64,000 nt of DNA from Psychrobacter okhotskensis. Its GTDB lineage: Bacteria; Pseudomonadota; Gammaproteobacteria; Pseudomonadales; Moraxellaceae. Location: NCBI RefSeq assembly GCF_013248965.1, contig NZ_JABRVQ010000015.1:16588-80587 (forward strand), read 5' to 3'. The notes beneath the pieces were generated by a model that was given only the letters and a program-made list of their open reading frames with translations, searched no databases and had not been told where the DNA came from. Positions 34,540 through 44,407 of the stretch are shown here, one piece after another. Every line of letters begins with the position of its first letter. The first letter of the stretch is position 1. A program made the position numbers and the translations under genes.

Positions 34540-35886
34540 TTAGATATTCTCTTTTATCCATTCGGTCAGATAATGAATACTTACTTGACCCTGACAAAAT
34601 GCTTCATCTTTAAACAGTCGCTCGTGAAGGCTGATATTGGTATCAATGCCTGTAATTTGCGCTTCTGATAATGCCGCTTGCATCTTCTCAATCGCCGCTT
34701 CCCTTGAATGATCATGCACGCATATTTTCGCTATCAAACTGTCATAAGAGGGTGGAACGGTATAGTTTGATTCGATATGGCTATCCACTCGAATACCAAG
34801 CCCTGCTGGCATATGACAGTAGTCTATACGGCCAGCGTTGGGCAAAAAGGTAACAGGGTTTTCAGCATTAATACGGCACTCAAAAGCGTGTCCAGTGATA
34901 ACAATATCACTTTGTTTATGCGCTAGCTCTAACCCTGCAGCCACTCGTATTTGTTCTTGAACGATATCGACCCCAGTGACCATCTCGGTAATAGGATGCT
35001 CAACCTGAATACGAGTATTCATCTCGATAAAAAAGAACTCACCGTTTTCATATAAAAACTCAAACGTGCCCGCCCCTCTATATTTCATTTGCTGGCAGGC
35101 AGTCGCGCAAGCTTGACCTATCCGCTGTCTTTGTTCATCAGTAATCCCTGGTGCTGGCGCTTCCTCTATTACTTTTTGGTGGCGGCGCTGCATAGAGCAA
35201 TCGCGCTCACCTAGATAAATAGCATTGCCGTGGGTATCAGACAGCACTTGGATTTCGATATGGCGCGGCGCTTGTAGGTACTTTTCGAGATAAACAATAG
35301 CACTACCAAAATTGGCTTTAGCCTCTGTTTGCGTCATAGAAATAGCGGATAATAAATCAGCCTCTTGTTCCACGACTCGCATACCACGGCCACCGCCACC
35401 ACTCGCCGCTTTGATAATGACAGGATAGCCAACATCACTTGCAATCTTGATTATCTGATCGCTATCTGCGGGCAAAGCACCTTCGGAACCAGGTACACAA
35501 GGCACACTCGCGGCAATCATTTGCTTTTTAGCAGCGACCTTGTCTCCCATCTGTCTAATATTATCTGCGGTCGGCCCGATAAAAACGAGACCCGACTTCT
35601 CAATCAAATCCGCAAATTCTGCATTTTCGGACAAAAACCCATAGCCCGGGTGAATGGCGTCGGCGTTGGTCATTTTTGCCGCAGAGACAATCGCTCTTTG
35701 ATTTAGGTAGCTGTGTGTCGCATTAGCAGGACCAATACATATCCTCTCATCGGCGAGGCGGACTGGTAGCGAGTCTCTATCCGCCTCCGAATGGGTTATG
35801 ACTGACCCGATACCCAACTGTTTACAAGCTCGCACAATGCGTAAGGCAATCTCGCCACGGTTAGCAATTAAGATTTTTGAGAACAT
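34540..35886 (-). CDS. accC: Acetyl-CoA carboxylase biotin carboxylase subunit (operon-specific AccC)
   Basis: A 448-residue biotin carboxylase with ATP-grasp fold. [20 protein letters not shown] at the N-terminus, [12 protein letters not shown], the Gly-rich lid [70 protein letters not shown] and the usual C-terminal domain are complete. It carboxylates biotin on the AccB neighbour with ATP and bicarbonate. Its place in a pxpABC operon suggests a dedicated role beside 5-oxoproline use rather than the housekeeping fatty-acid enzyme, whose genes usually lie elsewhere. Confidence 0.94.
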   Translation of the reverse strand: MFSKILIANRGEIALRIVRACKQLGIGSVITHSEADRDSLPVRLADERICIGPANATHSYLNQRAIVSAAKMTNADAIHPGYGFLSENAEFADLIEKSGLVFIGPTADNIRQMGDKVAAKKQMIAASVPCVPGSEGALPADSDQIIKIASDVGYPVIIKAASGGGGRGMRVVEQEADLLSAISMTQTEAKANFGSAIVYLEKYLQAPRHIEIQVLSDTHGNAIYLGERDCSMQRRHQKVIEEAPAPGITDEQRQRIGQACATACQQMKYRGAGTFEFLYENGEFFFIEMNTRIQVEHPITEMVTGVDIVQEQIRVAAGLELAHKQSDIVITGHAFECRINAENPVTFLPNAGRIDYCHMPAGLGIRVDSHIESNYTVPPSYDSLIAKICVHDHSREAAIEKMQAALSEAQITGIDTNISLHERLFKDEAFCQGQVSIHYLTEWIKENI

Positions 35887-35946
35887 GTCGATTTTCCTAA
35901 GCTGATATTCCTAAAAAGTATAGTACGTAAGCAATGTACGCTAATC

Positions 35947-36456
35947 TTAGCTGGCTGGTTCAATGACAAACAAGGCCTGTCCATATTCTACGACATCACC
36001 TTCATCAACTAATGCCTCTTTAATAGTGCATGGAAACTCAGCTTTGACCTCGTGCATCATTTTCATAGCCTCGATGATACATAGCGTCTGTCCTTTGTCT
36101 ACCTTATCCCCTACTTTAACAAACTCGTCAGCTGTAGGCTCTGAGCGTCGATAAAAAGTGCCTAGCATAGGTGCTGTTACTTGTTTTTGGGCGTCTTCAT
36201 TTGCCTCTTTTTTATTGAGAACTGCGTCATCATTACCAACATCGTTTTGATTGCTCTCAGCGCTTATATTCGCTCGCTGTTTTGAGCCGGAAGTGCTAGC
36301 AAGATTGCGCTTGTTGTTATCACTGATACTCTCGTTGCCATCAGATCGGCATATTATAAAGATACGCGCGTCACCATCCGTTACTTCTAAGGAATTTATG
36401 TTAGAGCGTTCAGCTATCTTTATCAGCTTTTCGAGGTCAGGGAAGTTAATATTCAT
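35947..36456 (-). CDS. accB: Biotin carboxyl carrier protein (AccB)
   Basis: A 169-residue carrier: N-terminal AccB helix (FPDLEKLIKIAERSNINSLE), a Lys/Asn/Ser/Gln-rich linker, and a biotinyl domain (about 94-169) with APMLGTFYR and the biotinylation motif IIEAMKMMHEV, Lys132 being the acceptor. It is the first gene of the reverse-strand operon accB-accC-pxpB-pxpC-pxpA-NRAMP-AccB-like. ATG 36456 has no strong Shine-Dalgarno. Compare the lysine-less relative at 30425-30871. Confidence 0.94.
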   Translation of the reverse strand: MNINFPDLEKLIKIAERSNINSLEVTDGDARIFIICRSDGNESISDNNKRNLASTSGSKQRANISAESNQNDVGNDDAVLNKKEANEDAQKQVTAPMLGTFYRRSEPTADEFVKVGDKVDKGQTLCIIEAMKMMHEVKAEFPCTIKEALVDEGDVVEYGQALFVIEPAS

Positions 36457-36788
36457 ATTATTATCTAGTCCATTAGAGTGAAAAGAACACCATTATTTTA
36501 TTTGACTATATTGCACTGCTTTATTTAATCGTAGCATATATTTTTCGTCGGATTTTAACTAAATAACCATCATCAGCTTGATATCAAACCTATTTAAAAA
36601 CAGTCAATTCACTATAAAAAAATTACACTATTAAGCGTGCTTGAGTTATTACATATACATCGGCACTCAGTCACTTTTTATCTTTTTTAAATTGTATAAA
36701 CTATAGCTTAACACCAGTCAAAAGTTATTATTTACAACCACTAAAAATTGGTTAAGCCTATGTAGAAGTAGAATTAATCGCGTCAAAC
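36457..36788. other. AT-rich promoter region of the accB-pxp operon
   Basis: About 330 AT-rich bases. They must contain the operon promoter, but I cannot assign boxes with confidence. CAATTCACTATA at about 36606 resembles one end of the R repeat family, with no matching second end. No gene is visible. Confidence 0.45.
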
Positions 36789-36828
36789 TTAGCCAAAATC
36801 ATCAGTTATATCTGATAATTTTGACTAA
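36789..36828 (-). terminator. Hairpin terminator downstream of the YjiH-family gene
   Basis: TTAGCCAAAATCATCAG at 36789-36805 and CTGATAATTTTGACTAA at 36812-36828 pair over 17 bases with two mismatches around a TTATAT loop. It begins about 17 bp past the membrane protein's stop. Confidence 0.6.
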
Positions 36829-36844
36829 GTATCAATATATCTAA

Positions 36845-38251
36845 CTAGTATAAAAGATGGGCTACTGAGGTGATAATAACTAAGCTAATTAAAGTACGGA
36901 GAATGAAGATCATAAACAGCTCTAACACATTGAGCTTGATATTTGATTTCAAAATTAACGCCCCGACCTCAGACATATAAATAATCTGGGTAATAGAGGC
37001 CGCTCCAACGATAAATCGTGTCATCTCACTTTCAATGCTTTTACCAACCAACGCTGGTAGATACATATCAGCAAAGCCCATAATCATGGCAGGCGCAGCT
37101 TCTGCCGCTTCTGGAATCTTTAACAATTCAAGCACTGGCACGAGGGGCGCGGATATCCAGTTGAATACAGGCGTGTACTCTGCTAGCCCCAGACCAATGG
37201 TGCCGATAGCGAAAATAACAGGGATTAAGCCGAAATAAATATCAAATAGATTCTTTACGCTATGCTTAAATACGCTCGCCAGACTGGGCATAGAGTGCGC
37301 ACGCGTCACGGCACGATTGAGCGCCCACTGCGGCATACTATACTGCGCAGGAATCTCTTCATCTAGCATACATTTGCCAGAATGGTAAGTGTTGGCCTTT
37401 AATGACAATGGCGGGATACGTGGCATGATAATGGCCGCGACAAAACCGGTCAACGCGATGGTGAGATAAAAGAAGACAAAGTTATTGTCAACGCCAATAG
37501 TCTTGGCAACGACATACGTAAAGGCAATTGAGGTCACCGAAAAAGTCGTGGCAATAATCGCCGCTTCACGCTGGCTATAGTAGCTTTTGTCATACTCTTG
37601 CATGGTCACGAGCAAACCAATAGACGCCGCGCCAAACCAAGAAGACATCGCATCGACCGCTGAGCGTCCGGGCAGTTTAAACAGCTTGATAAATACCTTG
37701 CTCGATAGCGTCCCTAAAAATTCCATCAAGCCAAAATCGGTCAAAAACGGTAACGATAAGATGGCGAAAAAGAAGAGAGGAATCAAAATCGGAATCAAAT
37801 CTTCAAAAATAACGCCGCCAGTATTACGATTAATAATAAACTCAGGGCCTACTTGTAAAAAGATCATCCAGATAAATACTGCGCCTAAAAAACGGGCGGC
37901 GAGCCATAACCATTCAACATCGAAGAGCTTCTTTAGCATCGAGTCTTGCTGCAAAGTAGGTCGTAGCAGCTTAATAGCAAGTGCACCGATAAAGGAGGTA
38001 GTAACAATCGCTAAGGCCACGTAAACCACATAGTCGCCTATCCAGCCTTGCAGCGCATCGGTCAATACCCCTAATAAAATAGTAACCTTGCCATCCCACT
38101 GGAATGGAATGATAAATAAGGCGATACCAAGGGCGGAAAATAACAGGAATTTCCACAATGCTGCTCGCCATTGTATCCCCTCTGGTGTTCTGGGATCGAC
38201 AGCATTGTTTCCTAAAACTGGCTGCTGTGACTTACTAATATGACTCGTCAT
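36845..38251 (-). CDS. YjiH-family membrane protein with nucleoside-recognition (Gate) domains
   Basis: A 468-residue integral membrane protein with about 10-12 hydrophobic segments. It resembles the YjiH family, which contains Gate (nucleoside-recognition) domains: GRSAVDAMSSWFGAASIGLL, YYSQREAAIIATTFSVTSIAF and PALVGKSIESEMTRFIVGAASITQIIYMSEVGA are the relevant blocks. A soluble N-terminus of about 30 residues precedes TM1. Function is unproven; being co-oriented with the decarboxylase and ureohydrolase genes upstream, it may transport arginine or a guanidino compound. Conserved polar residues inside TM segments fit a transporter. Confidence 0.78.
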   Translation of the reverse strand: MTSHISKSQQPVLGNNAVDPRTPEGIQWRAALWKFLLFSALGIALFIIPFQWDGKVTILLGVLTDALQGWIGDYVVYVALAIVTTSFIGALAIKLLRPTLQQDSMLKKLFDVEWLWLAARFLGAVFIWMIFLQVGPEFIINRNTGGVIFEDLIPILIPLFFFAILSLPFLTDFGLMEFLGTLSSKVFIKLFKLPGRSAVDAMSSWFGAASIGLLVTMQEYDKSYYSQREAAIIATTFSVTSIAFTYVVAKTIGVDNNFVFFYLTIALTGFVAAIIMPRIPPLSLKANTYHSGKCMLDEEIPAQYSMPQWALNRAVTRAHSMPSLASVFKHSVKNLFDIYFGLIPVIFAIGTIGLGLAEYTPVFNWISAPLVPVLELLKIPEAAEAAPAMIMGFADMYLPALVGKSIESEMTRFIVGAASITQIIYMSEVGALILKSNIKLNVLELFMIFILRTLISLVIITSVAHLLY

Positions 38252-38526
38252 TTTATTCCTCCATGATAGGCGACGACCGCCAATGTTTCTTTCGCTTTTT
38301 GACCGATCCTTGGGTTGAGCGAATGAGTCGATTCAGTTTCTTATGAGTAAATTTCTGATGGTTCGGTTTTTCAATTTCTTAAATAAATAACGATACCGTA
38401 TGATCGATACCATGTTTAGCAATGAGTTTTTTATCTGCCTCTTTATGTCCTTCATTCAGCACACTTTAATATAGCCAGCCTCACTATTGTTAGTGTTCTT
38501 ACTATTAATGTCACTGCCTTTAACCT

Positions 38527-40248
38527 TTAACTAAAACAACTAAAACTCTTACCCATTTCGGTTAGAAATGCATCAGATTCATCAACTTCATAAATAATAG
38601 GTTGCTTGCCTTTAATATCTTCTTTCAATGCGTCGAGCAGTTGCTGTTTGGCTGTAATTCTACGATAACCAGCACCAAAGCCTGCGGCTAATGGCTCAAA
38701 ATTCGGCGTCTTAATATTAACCCCGATCAGTGGCAACCCGCCCTCCTCCATATAACGACGAATCTCGCCATAGCCTTGGTTATTCCACAGCAGGACAATT
38801 AACGGCAGCTCAAGCTCAGCGGCGCAGATGAGCTCGGCAATCGTAAACTGAATACCACCGTCGCCAATCAAGCTAACCACCGGACTGTTTGAGCCAATCA
38901 TAGCCCCAATTGCAGCAGGCAAACCATAGCCTAACGTGCCAAATCCAGTCGATGAGTTAAACCATCGACGCGTTGCCAACGCTTCAAAGCCAAGGTTGCC
39001 GCTATAGACAGGCTGGGTCGAATCACCAACAAAGATAACGTCTTCTACCTCATCCCGAATCAGCTGCAGCAGCGCATTTTGACCCGCAAAATCTGGTGTC
39101 ATGTTTTCTATAAGTGACTGTTTTGCATCAGCTACTCGCGCTACTGCTTGATGATCGAGCGTTTGATTTTTTAAACGCGTGCAGAGACCACTGATAGCCA
39201 CTTGCGCATCGGATAATACGGCGATATCGGCTCTAAAAGGACGCTGCAATTGCTGAGCATCGCAGTCAATGCGAATCAGCGTGCCATTGATTTTAAACTC
39301 ACCATTAAAGAACACGTCATAATCAGTCTCACCCAGCTCAGTGCCAATGGCTAATACTAAATCAGCCTCGCTAATAACAGCACGGCCGGTATCTAATGAC
39401 TGATTGCTACCCAAACTCAACGGATGATTAGGTGGTAGCAACCCTTTAGCATTGATGGTCAAAAAGGTTGGGGCATCGATAAGCTCTGCCAGTTTTTGTG
39501 CATCATGGTCGACGTCAACACAGCCACCACCATAAAGAATCACGGGATTCTTTGCGGCTTTCAAAGTTTCAACAATCAAATCTAATTGCGCAGGATTGGG
39601 CAGCGGTCGCATCACTTGCGGAAAGGTCAAGCCATTCGTATTATCTTGACCTTTTGCAATATGACTCAAGCTAGGAGGCTTGGCGACATGACTGGCATTG
39701 GCGGTAATCACATCAATAGGTAGCTGGATATGCACGGGGCCCGGACGCGCGCCATTAAACAAAGCAAAAGCTTCGGCGATGACTTTCGGTAATGCTTCAG
39801 GCTGCCAGATGGTTTTGCTGGTGAGCGCTACCTTACTAACCATGCCTTGTTGGTCATGCAATTCATGCAAGTGCCCTTCACCGCTACCCGTATCTTTTAC
39901 CTTATTGACACTAGATATCACCAGCATTGGAATAGAGTCAGCCAAAGCTTGCGCCATAGCAGTCATGATGTTGGTCATACCGGGACCAGTGATAATAAAG
40001 CAGACGCCAACTTTGCCAGATGCACGGTAATAGCCATCAGCCATAAATCCAGCACCTTGCTCGTGACGCGGTGTCACGTGGCGAATACTGGTACTCGGTA
40101 GACCTCGATATAGCTCGACCGTATGGACACCCGGAATACCAAATACCGTCTCTACCCCATAATACTCTAGCCATTGCACGAGCAGCTCACCGCAGGTTAG
40201 AGACGGCATGGCTGGTGCTGAAGCAGGCGTTTGCATCATTTGCGTCAT
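38527..40248 (-). CDS. ThDP-dependent decarboxylase, 5-guanidino-2-oxopentanoate (2-ketoarginine) decarboxylase-like
   Basis: A 573-residue three-domain ThDP enzyme. The catalytic Glu lies in RHEQGAGFMADGYYRASGK, the second domain has PVILYGGGC, and the ThDP/Mg motif spans GDGGIQFTIAE to NN in VLLWNNQGYGEIRRYM. It resembles AruI-type decarboxylases more than acetolactate synthase (no FAD/quinone-linked anabolic partner subunit nearby). With the agmatinase-family gene immediately upstream, conversion of 2-ketoarginine to 4-guanidinobutyraldehyde is likely. Substrate is inferred from context. No aminotransferase for the preceding step is in the window. Confidence 0.8.
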   Translation of the reverse strand: MTQMMQTPASAPAMPSLTCGELLVQWLEYYGVETVFGIPGVHTVELYRGLPSTSIRHVTPRHEQGAGFMADGYYRASGKVGVCFIITGPGMTNIMTAMAQALADSIPMLVISSVNKVKDTGSGEGHLHELHDQQGMVSKVALTSKTIWQPEALPKVIAEAFALFNGARPGPVHIQLPIDVITANASHVAKPPSLSHIAKGQDNTNGLTFPQVMRPLPNPAQLDLIVETLKAAKNPVILYGGGCVDVDHDAQKLAELIDAPTFLTINAKGLLPPNHPLSLGSNQSLDTGRAVISEADLVLAIGTELGETDYDVFFNGEFKINGTLIRIDCDAQQLQRPFRADIAVLSDAQVAISGLCTRLKNQTLDHQAVARVADAKQSLIENMTPDFAGQNALLQLIRDEVEDVIFVGDSTQPVYSGNLGFEALATRRWFNSSTGFGTLGYGLPAAIGAMIGSNSPVVSLIGDGGIQFTIAELICAAELELPLIVLLWNNQGYGEIRRYMEEGGLPLIGVNIKTPNFEPLAAGFGAGYRRITAKQQLLDALKEDIKGKQPIIYEVDESDAFLTEMGKSFSCFS

Positions 40249-40363
40249 GAGTTAATCATCCTAAAAATTCAATATCGTATAAAAAAATCGTTAAATCTAA
40301 TATAAAAACCAATATCACCCTATTAACAAAGGATAAATTTGGCGAAAAGATAACGAATGATGA

Positions 40364-41332
40364 TTAATAGACTGCTTTGACTTTATCGTCGTAGCGGACG
40401 CCTGGCAAGATACACAGCATCTCAAACAATAAGTTCGCGGCTAATACAGAGGTATTACCAAATGGGTCGTACGGTGGTGACACTTCTACTAAATCACCTC
40501 CGACGACATCAAGGCCACGCATACCGCGAATAATTTCAATAGCTTGCGTCGAGGTTAAGCCACCGATTTCAGCCGTTCCCGTACCCGGTGCAAATGCCGG
40601 ATCAATACCATCGATATCGAAACTTAAATAGACAGGACCGTCACCAAGCTTTTCACGGACTTCTGCCATCAATGGCGTCAGCGACTTATACCAACACTCT
40701 TCGGCAGGAACCACGCGAAAGCCTTGTTGGGTCGACCAATCAAATTCTTCAGCACTATATCCAGTGCCACGCAGACCAATCTGTACCACACGATTACCAT
40801 CGATAAGGTTCTCTTCGACAGCACGGCGAAACGGCGTACCATGAGCGATTTTTTCGCCGAACATCTCATCATTGATATCTGCATGCGCATCAATATGTAC
40901 CATACCGACAGGGCCATGTTTTTTGGCGAGTGCACGCAGAATAGGCAAAGCAATGGTATGATCGCCGCCCAATGTCAATGGGATAGCACCATGATTCACG
41001 ACTTTTTCTGTATAGAACTTTTCGATGATATCGATACTTTTTAAGAGATTGAAGGTATTGATAGGTACGTCGCCGATATCAGCGACTTGTAAAGACTCAA
41101 AGGGTGCCGCGCGAGTGGCAACGTTATAAGGGCGAATCATGCGTGATTCATCGCGAATCTGGCGAGGGCCCAATCTGGCACCGCTACGGTTTGACGCCCC
41201 AATATCCATAGGTACCCCAACGAAAGCCACGTCTAATCCTGCTGCATCAGCCTGAGTTGGCAGGCGCATCATAGAAGCAAAGCCGCCAAATCTTGGCATG
41301 TCGTTGCCGCTCAATGGTTGATTGAATTTCAT
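40364..41332 (-). CDS. Agmatinase/guanidinobutyrase-family ureohydrolase
   Basis: A 322-residue arginase-superfamily enzyme releasing urea from a guanidino substrate. The binuclear Mn2+ site is complete: GGDHTIALPIL, HIDAHADIND and SFDIDGIDPAFAPGTGT. The N-terminus with FVGVPMDIGASNRSGARLGP and the length match guanidinobutyrase (GbuA) and agmatinase. Paired with a 2-ketoarginine decarboxylase-like gene, 4-guanidinobutyrate (giving GABA plus urea) is the favoured substrate over agmatine; this is inference. AAGGATG precedes ATG 41332. Divergent from a LysR regulator. Confidence 0.9.
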   Translation of the reverse strand: MKFNQPLSGNDMPRFGGFASMMRLPTQADAAGLDVAFVGVPMDIGASNRSGARLGPRQIRDESRMIRPYNVATRAAPFESLQVADIGDVPINTFNLLKSIDIIEKFYTEKVVNHGAIPLTLGGDHTIALPILRALAKKHGPVGMVHIDAHADINDEMFGEKIAHGTPFRRAVEENLIDGNRVVQIGLRGTGYSAEEFDWSTQQGFRVVPAEECWYKSLTPLMAEVREKLGDGPVYLSFDIDGIDPAFAPGTGTAEIGGLTSTQAIEIIRGMRGLDVVGGDLVEVSPPYDPFGNTSVLAANLLFEMLCILPGVRYDDKVKAVY

Positions 41333-41406
41333 AATTCACATCCTTGTTTTATGTCGTCGAAATAGACAATTTGTTATATATCAATTTTTATATGATTCTG
41401 ACAATA

Positions 41407-41422
41407 CCTAAATATCGGTAGG
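41407..41422. promoter_or_regulatory. Inverted repeat CCTA-N8-TAGG, possible LysR-type site
   Basis: CCTAAATATCGGTAGG lies about 75 bp upstream of the ureohydrolase start and 125 bp from the LysR gene start, in the divergent region where LysR regulators normally bind. The match is short. Confidence 0.3.
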
Positions 41423-41545
41423 CAGACCATGGTAAAATTCAGAAGTAAACTTCTATTTTTTCGTAGTAAGTTAGATTTAATCGTTATTATTAGAAGTTTT
41501 ATAAAAGTTTTGGTCAAGACAATAGATACGGGAACATAACTTTCG

Positions 41546-42463
41546 ATGTTAGATGAATTGATAAAAATAGACATCAAAACCTTGCGTAGCTTTATGGCAA
41601 TCGTGGAGTGTCAAGGCGTGACCGCCGCTCAGTCGCGCTTAAATGTGACGCCCTCTGTCATTAGTGGACATTTAACCCATTTAGAAGATCGCTTGGGTAT
41701 GACGCTTTGTCATCGTGGCCGCGCGGGTTTTAAGCTGACAGAAGATGGCGCTGCGGTTTACGAGGCTTGCTTGAGTTTTACCGAAGCGGTGGCCAGCTTT
41801 CAGCATCAACTGCATTATATTCGGCAATTGGACTCGGTGCGTGGCGGTCATATCCGACTGTGTCTCATTGATCAGATGCCGACGTCTTTTTATGATGCCT
41901 TGCGCCAGTGCTTGGCCTCTAGTTACCATGACAATCCACTCATTCATTTTTCTATCGATGTGCAAAGCCCTGAAAGCATGCTGGAGAAGCTGCTGAGTAA
42001 CGAGAGTGATATTGGCGTGGGTTATTTTGGTAGTTTTCCACCATTACTCACTTTTCAGCCAGCATTTATTGAAAGGCAGGTCGTCTGCTGCGGACGCGAG
42101 CATAAACTGTTTTATGAGTCAGAAGGCTTAAGCTTTGAGGACTTGGAACAAAACCATCCATGGATAAAACGAGGGTATATTACCGATATGAGCATCAATC
42201 ATGTCCGCCCCAAGACGTTAAGCGCTACCACTTATCATATGGAGGCAACCGCGCAGCTGATTTTGGCAGGTCATCATGTTGGCTATTTGCCTAATGATTT
42301 AGCCAAACGTTATGAAGAGATGGGGCTGATGAAAATACTACTGCCCAATGAGGCCAGTTATGAGGTCAAGCATCATTGGGCTTACCGAGAAAACCTGCAC
42401 AAACAAGTCGCCGACTTTTTAAGTCAAATGATGCGTCTTTTATTAGAAAACGCACCGAATTGA
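41546..42463 (+). CDS. LysR-family transcriptional regulator
   Basis: A 305-residue LysR protein with N-terminal HTH (TLRSFMAIVECQGVTAAQSRLNVTPSVISGHLTHLEDRLG, residues about 10-50) followed by the recognition motif CHRGRAGFKLTEDGAAVYEA and a periplasmic-binding-like effector domain. Divergent from the ureohydrolase-decarboxylase-YjiH genes, so it probably activates them in response to arginine, 2-ketoarginine or guanidinobutyrate. The inducer is inferred. Confidence 0.92.
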   Translation: MLDELIKIDIKTLRSFMAIVECQGVTAAQSRLNVTPSVISGHLTHLEDRLGMTLCHRGRAGFKLTEDGAAVYEACLSFTEAVASFQHQLHYIRQLDSVRGGHIRLCLIDQMPTSFYDALRQCLASSYHDNPLIHFSIDVQSPESMLEKLLSNESDIGVGYFGSFPPLLTFQPAFIERQVVCCGREHKLFYESEGLSFEDLEQNHPWIKRGYITDMSINHVRPKTLSATTYHMEATAQLILAGHHVGYLPNDLAKRYEEMGLMKILLPNEASYEVKHHWAYRENLHKQVADFLSQMMRLLLENAPN

Positions 42464-42507
42464 TTTAGAAAAAACACCGAAGTGATAAAAATCTCCTATA
42501 AACCAGT

Positions 42508-44295
42508 TTACGCTGCTGGTTGCTCCTGACGCTTTAGACCAATGGTTCTGAGCTTGCCTTGATCATCGACTTCTTTGATGACTAATGACCATTCGTCATT
42601 GATGGCAACGGTATCTCCTGATACTGGCGTCATAGCTAAGCTGGCTTTGACATATTCAGCAACCGTCTGCGACCACATGCTTTTTTCGTCGTCTTTAGGT
42701 TTGGACTTAAGTTTATCGACCAAAGATTCGGGGGTCATGACACCAGTCAAGAATGGCAAGTCGCCAAGCTTGACGCTAGGTGATAGTAGCCAATCGCCAT
42801 AAAAGTCATCGATGGCTTTTCGGTCTAATGTTGTATCATTGAATATCTTAGCAATCTGGCTGGCGTGATCACCGCGCATAGCATACCAGACACTGTCTCC
42901 AAATTTGAGCTTGGTATTATCATCGACAATCACAATCTGCTGCCCACGTACCAAAGCAAAAATACTAATCTCATCAGGATTGACGCGATTAGAGATACCC
43001 CTCGGATGGCGGCCAATGGCAAACGCCCCTGACTTCACTTGAAACTGATATAACGTAATACTCGCCTTGTCCGACACCCAAACCTCATGTTTTTCTTCTG
43101 GGTCTTTATTATTCGGAATACGTACTTTGAATAAATCTGCCATAAAGGGAATGGTTGTACCTTGCAAAATCAAAGATAAAACCACCACGCCAAAAGCAAT
43201 ATCAAACAGCATAAAGGCGTTGTCTATCCCTGCCATGACAGGCAATATCGCAAGAGTAATAGGCACAGCGCCACGCAAGCCCACCCAAGAAATAAAGCCA
43301 ATCTCTCTGTCTTTAAACTTAAAAGGCTTCACGCTGGTATAGACCGCGATGGGACGGGCAATCAAAATCATAAAGGCGGCAATGGCGACCGAGTAATACC
43401 AAACATTGAGGACGTTCGATGGCGTGACTAATAAACCTAAAACGACAAACAGCACTGCTTGTGATAACCACGCAAAGCTATCCATCACCCGCATGACGTG
43501 TTCGGTTGAGCGCACTTTATGGTTACCTATCAGCACACCAGTAAGATAAACGGCTAAAAATCCACTACCACCGATTAAATTGGTCGCTGCAAACACTGCC
43601 AAGCCAGCCGACAGTATCAAGATGGCATACATACCCTCTGCCAGATGTACCTTGGGCAATAGTCTTGCCAATAAATAGCCAAACAGCAAACCCATACCAA
43701 GGCCAAAGCTAAGCTGTTGTAATAGCAAGCCTAAAAAGCCAAATACTGTCTGTCCGGCAGGGTCAACATTTAAAGCAATCAACCCCGTCACCAATAAAAT
43801 AGCTAACGGGTCGTTGGCACCGGATTCTAGCTCCAACGTCGCTTGGACGCGGTCGTTAAGCTTGACACCGCCATTACGCAGCAGTGAGAATACCGCTGCT
43901 GCATCGGTTGAACCAACGATCGCTGCCATTAACAGACCAAAGCGCCAGTCAACATCAAGCAGCCACGTGACAAACACACCCAGTATCATGACAGTCGCCA
44001 GTACGCCCCACGTGGCAAGCGTGATGGCTGGTTTTAAGCCGACTCGGAAAGATTTAAAAGAGGTGCGTAGACCGCCATCCAACAAAATACAGGCCAACGC
44101 CGCCTGCCCGACAAAGTTGGCAAGACCATATTGAGAAAACTCAATACCCAATAGCCCCTCTTCGCCAGCCAGCATGCCAACCACTAAAAACAACAATAAC
44201 AAAGGAACGCCCAAACGCGCCGACAACGTACTTGCCATAATGCTGGCAAAAATTAACAACGCCCCTACGAGATACAGGATATTTAAGGTATCCAT
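42508..44295 (-). CDS. nhaP2: Potassium/proton antiporter (NhaP2/CvrA type)
   Basis: A 595-residue CPA1-family antiporter. About 12 TM segments (residues 1-390) include VGMLAGEEGLLGIEF, LACILLDGGLRTSFKSFRVG, AAIVGSTDAAAVFSLLRNGG and LELESGANDPLAILLV, the ion-binding Asp region. A soluble part follows with a TrkA-C-like domain (GAFAIGRHPRGISNRVNPDE) and a CorC/HlyC-type end. This layout matches NhaP2/CvrA, which exports K+ in exchange for H+. It is convergent with the LysR gene and appears monocistronic. Confidence 0.92.
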   Translation of the reverse strand: MDTLNILYLVGALLIFASIMASTLSARLGVPLLLLFLVVGMLAGEEGLLGIEFSQYGLANFVGQAALACILLDGGLRTSFKSFRVGLKPAITLATWGVLATVMILGVFVTWLLDVDWRFGLLMAAIVGSTDAAAVFSLLRNGGVKLNDRVQATLELESGANDPLAILLVTGLIALNVDPAGQTVFGFLGLLLQQLSFGLGMGLLFGYLLARLLPKVHLAEGMYAILILSAGLAVFAATNLIGGSGFLAVYLTGVLIGNHKVRSTEHVMRVMDSFAWLSQAVLFVVLGLLVTPSNVLNVWYYSVAIAAFMILIARPIAVYTSVKPFKFKDREIGFISWVGLRGAVPITLAILPVMAGIDNAFMLFDIAFGVVVLSLILQGTTIPFMADLFKVRIPNNKDPEEKHEVWVSDKASITLYQFQVKSGAFAIGRHPRGISNRVNPDEISIFALVRGQQIVIVDDNTKLKFGDSVWYAMRGDHASQIAKIFNDTTLDRKAIDDFYGDWLLSPSVKLGDLPFLTGVMTPESLVDKLKSKPKDDEKSMWSQTVAEYVKASLAMTPVSGDTVAINDEWSLVIKEVDDQGKLRTIGLKRQEQPAA

Positions 44296-44407
44296 CTTTT
44301 TTAAGCCCTATTTTTATAAATGATAACCAGTTGCGCTATTGCGCTAATATTGATCTTACTGTGCTGCGGGGGAAATTACAGATATAGTCGGTTCAATATC
44401 ATTTAGA

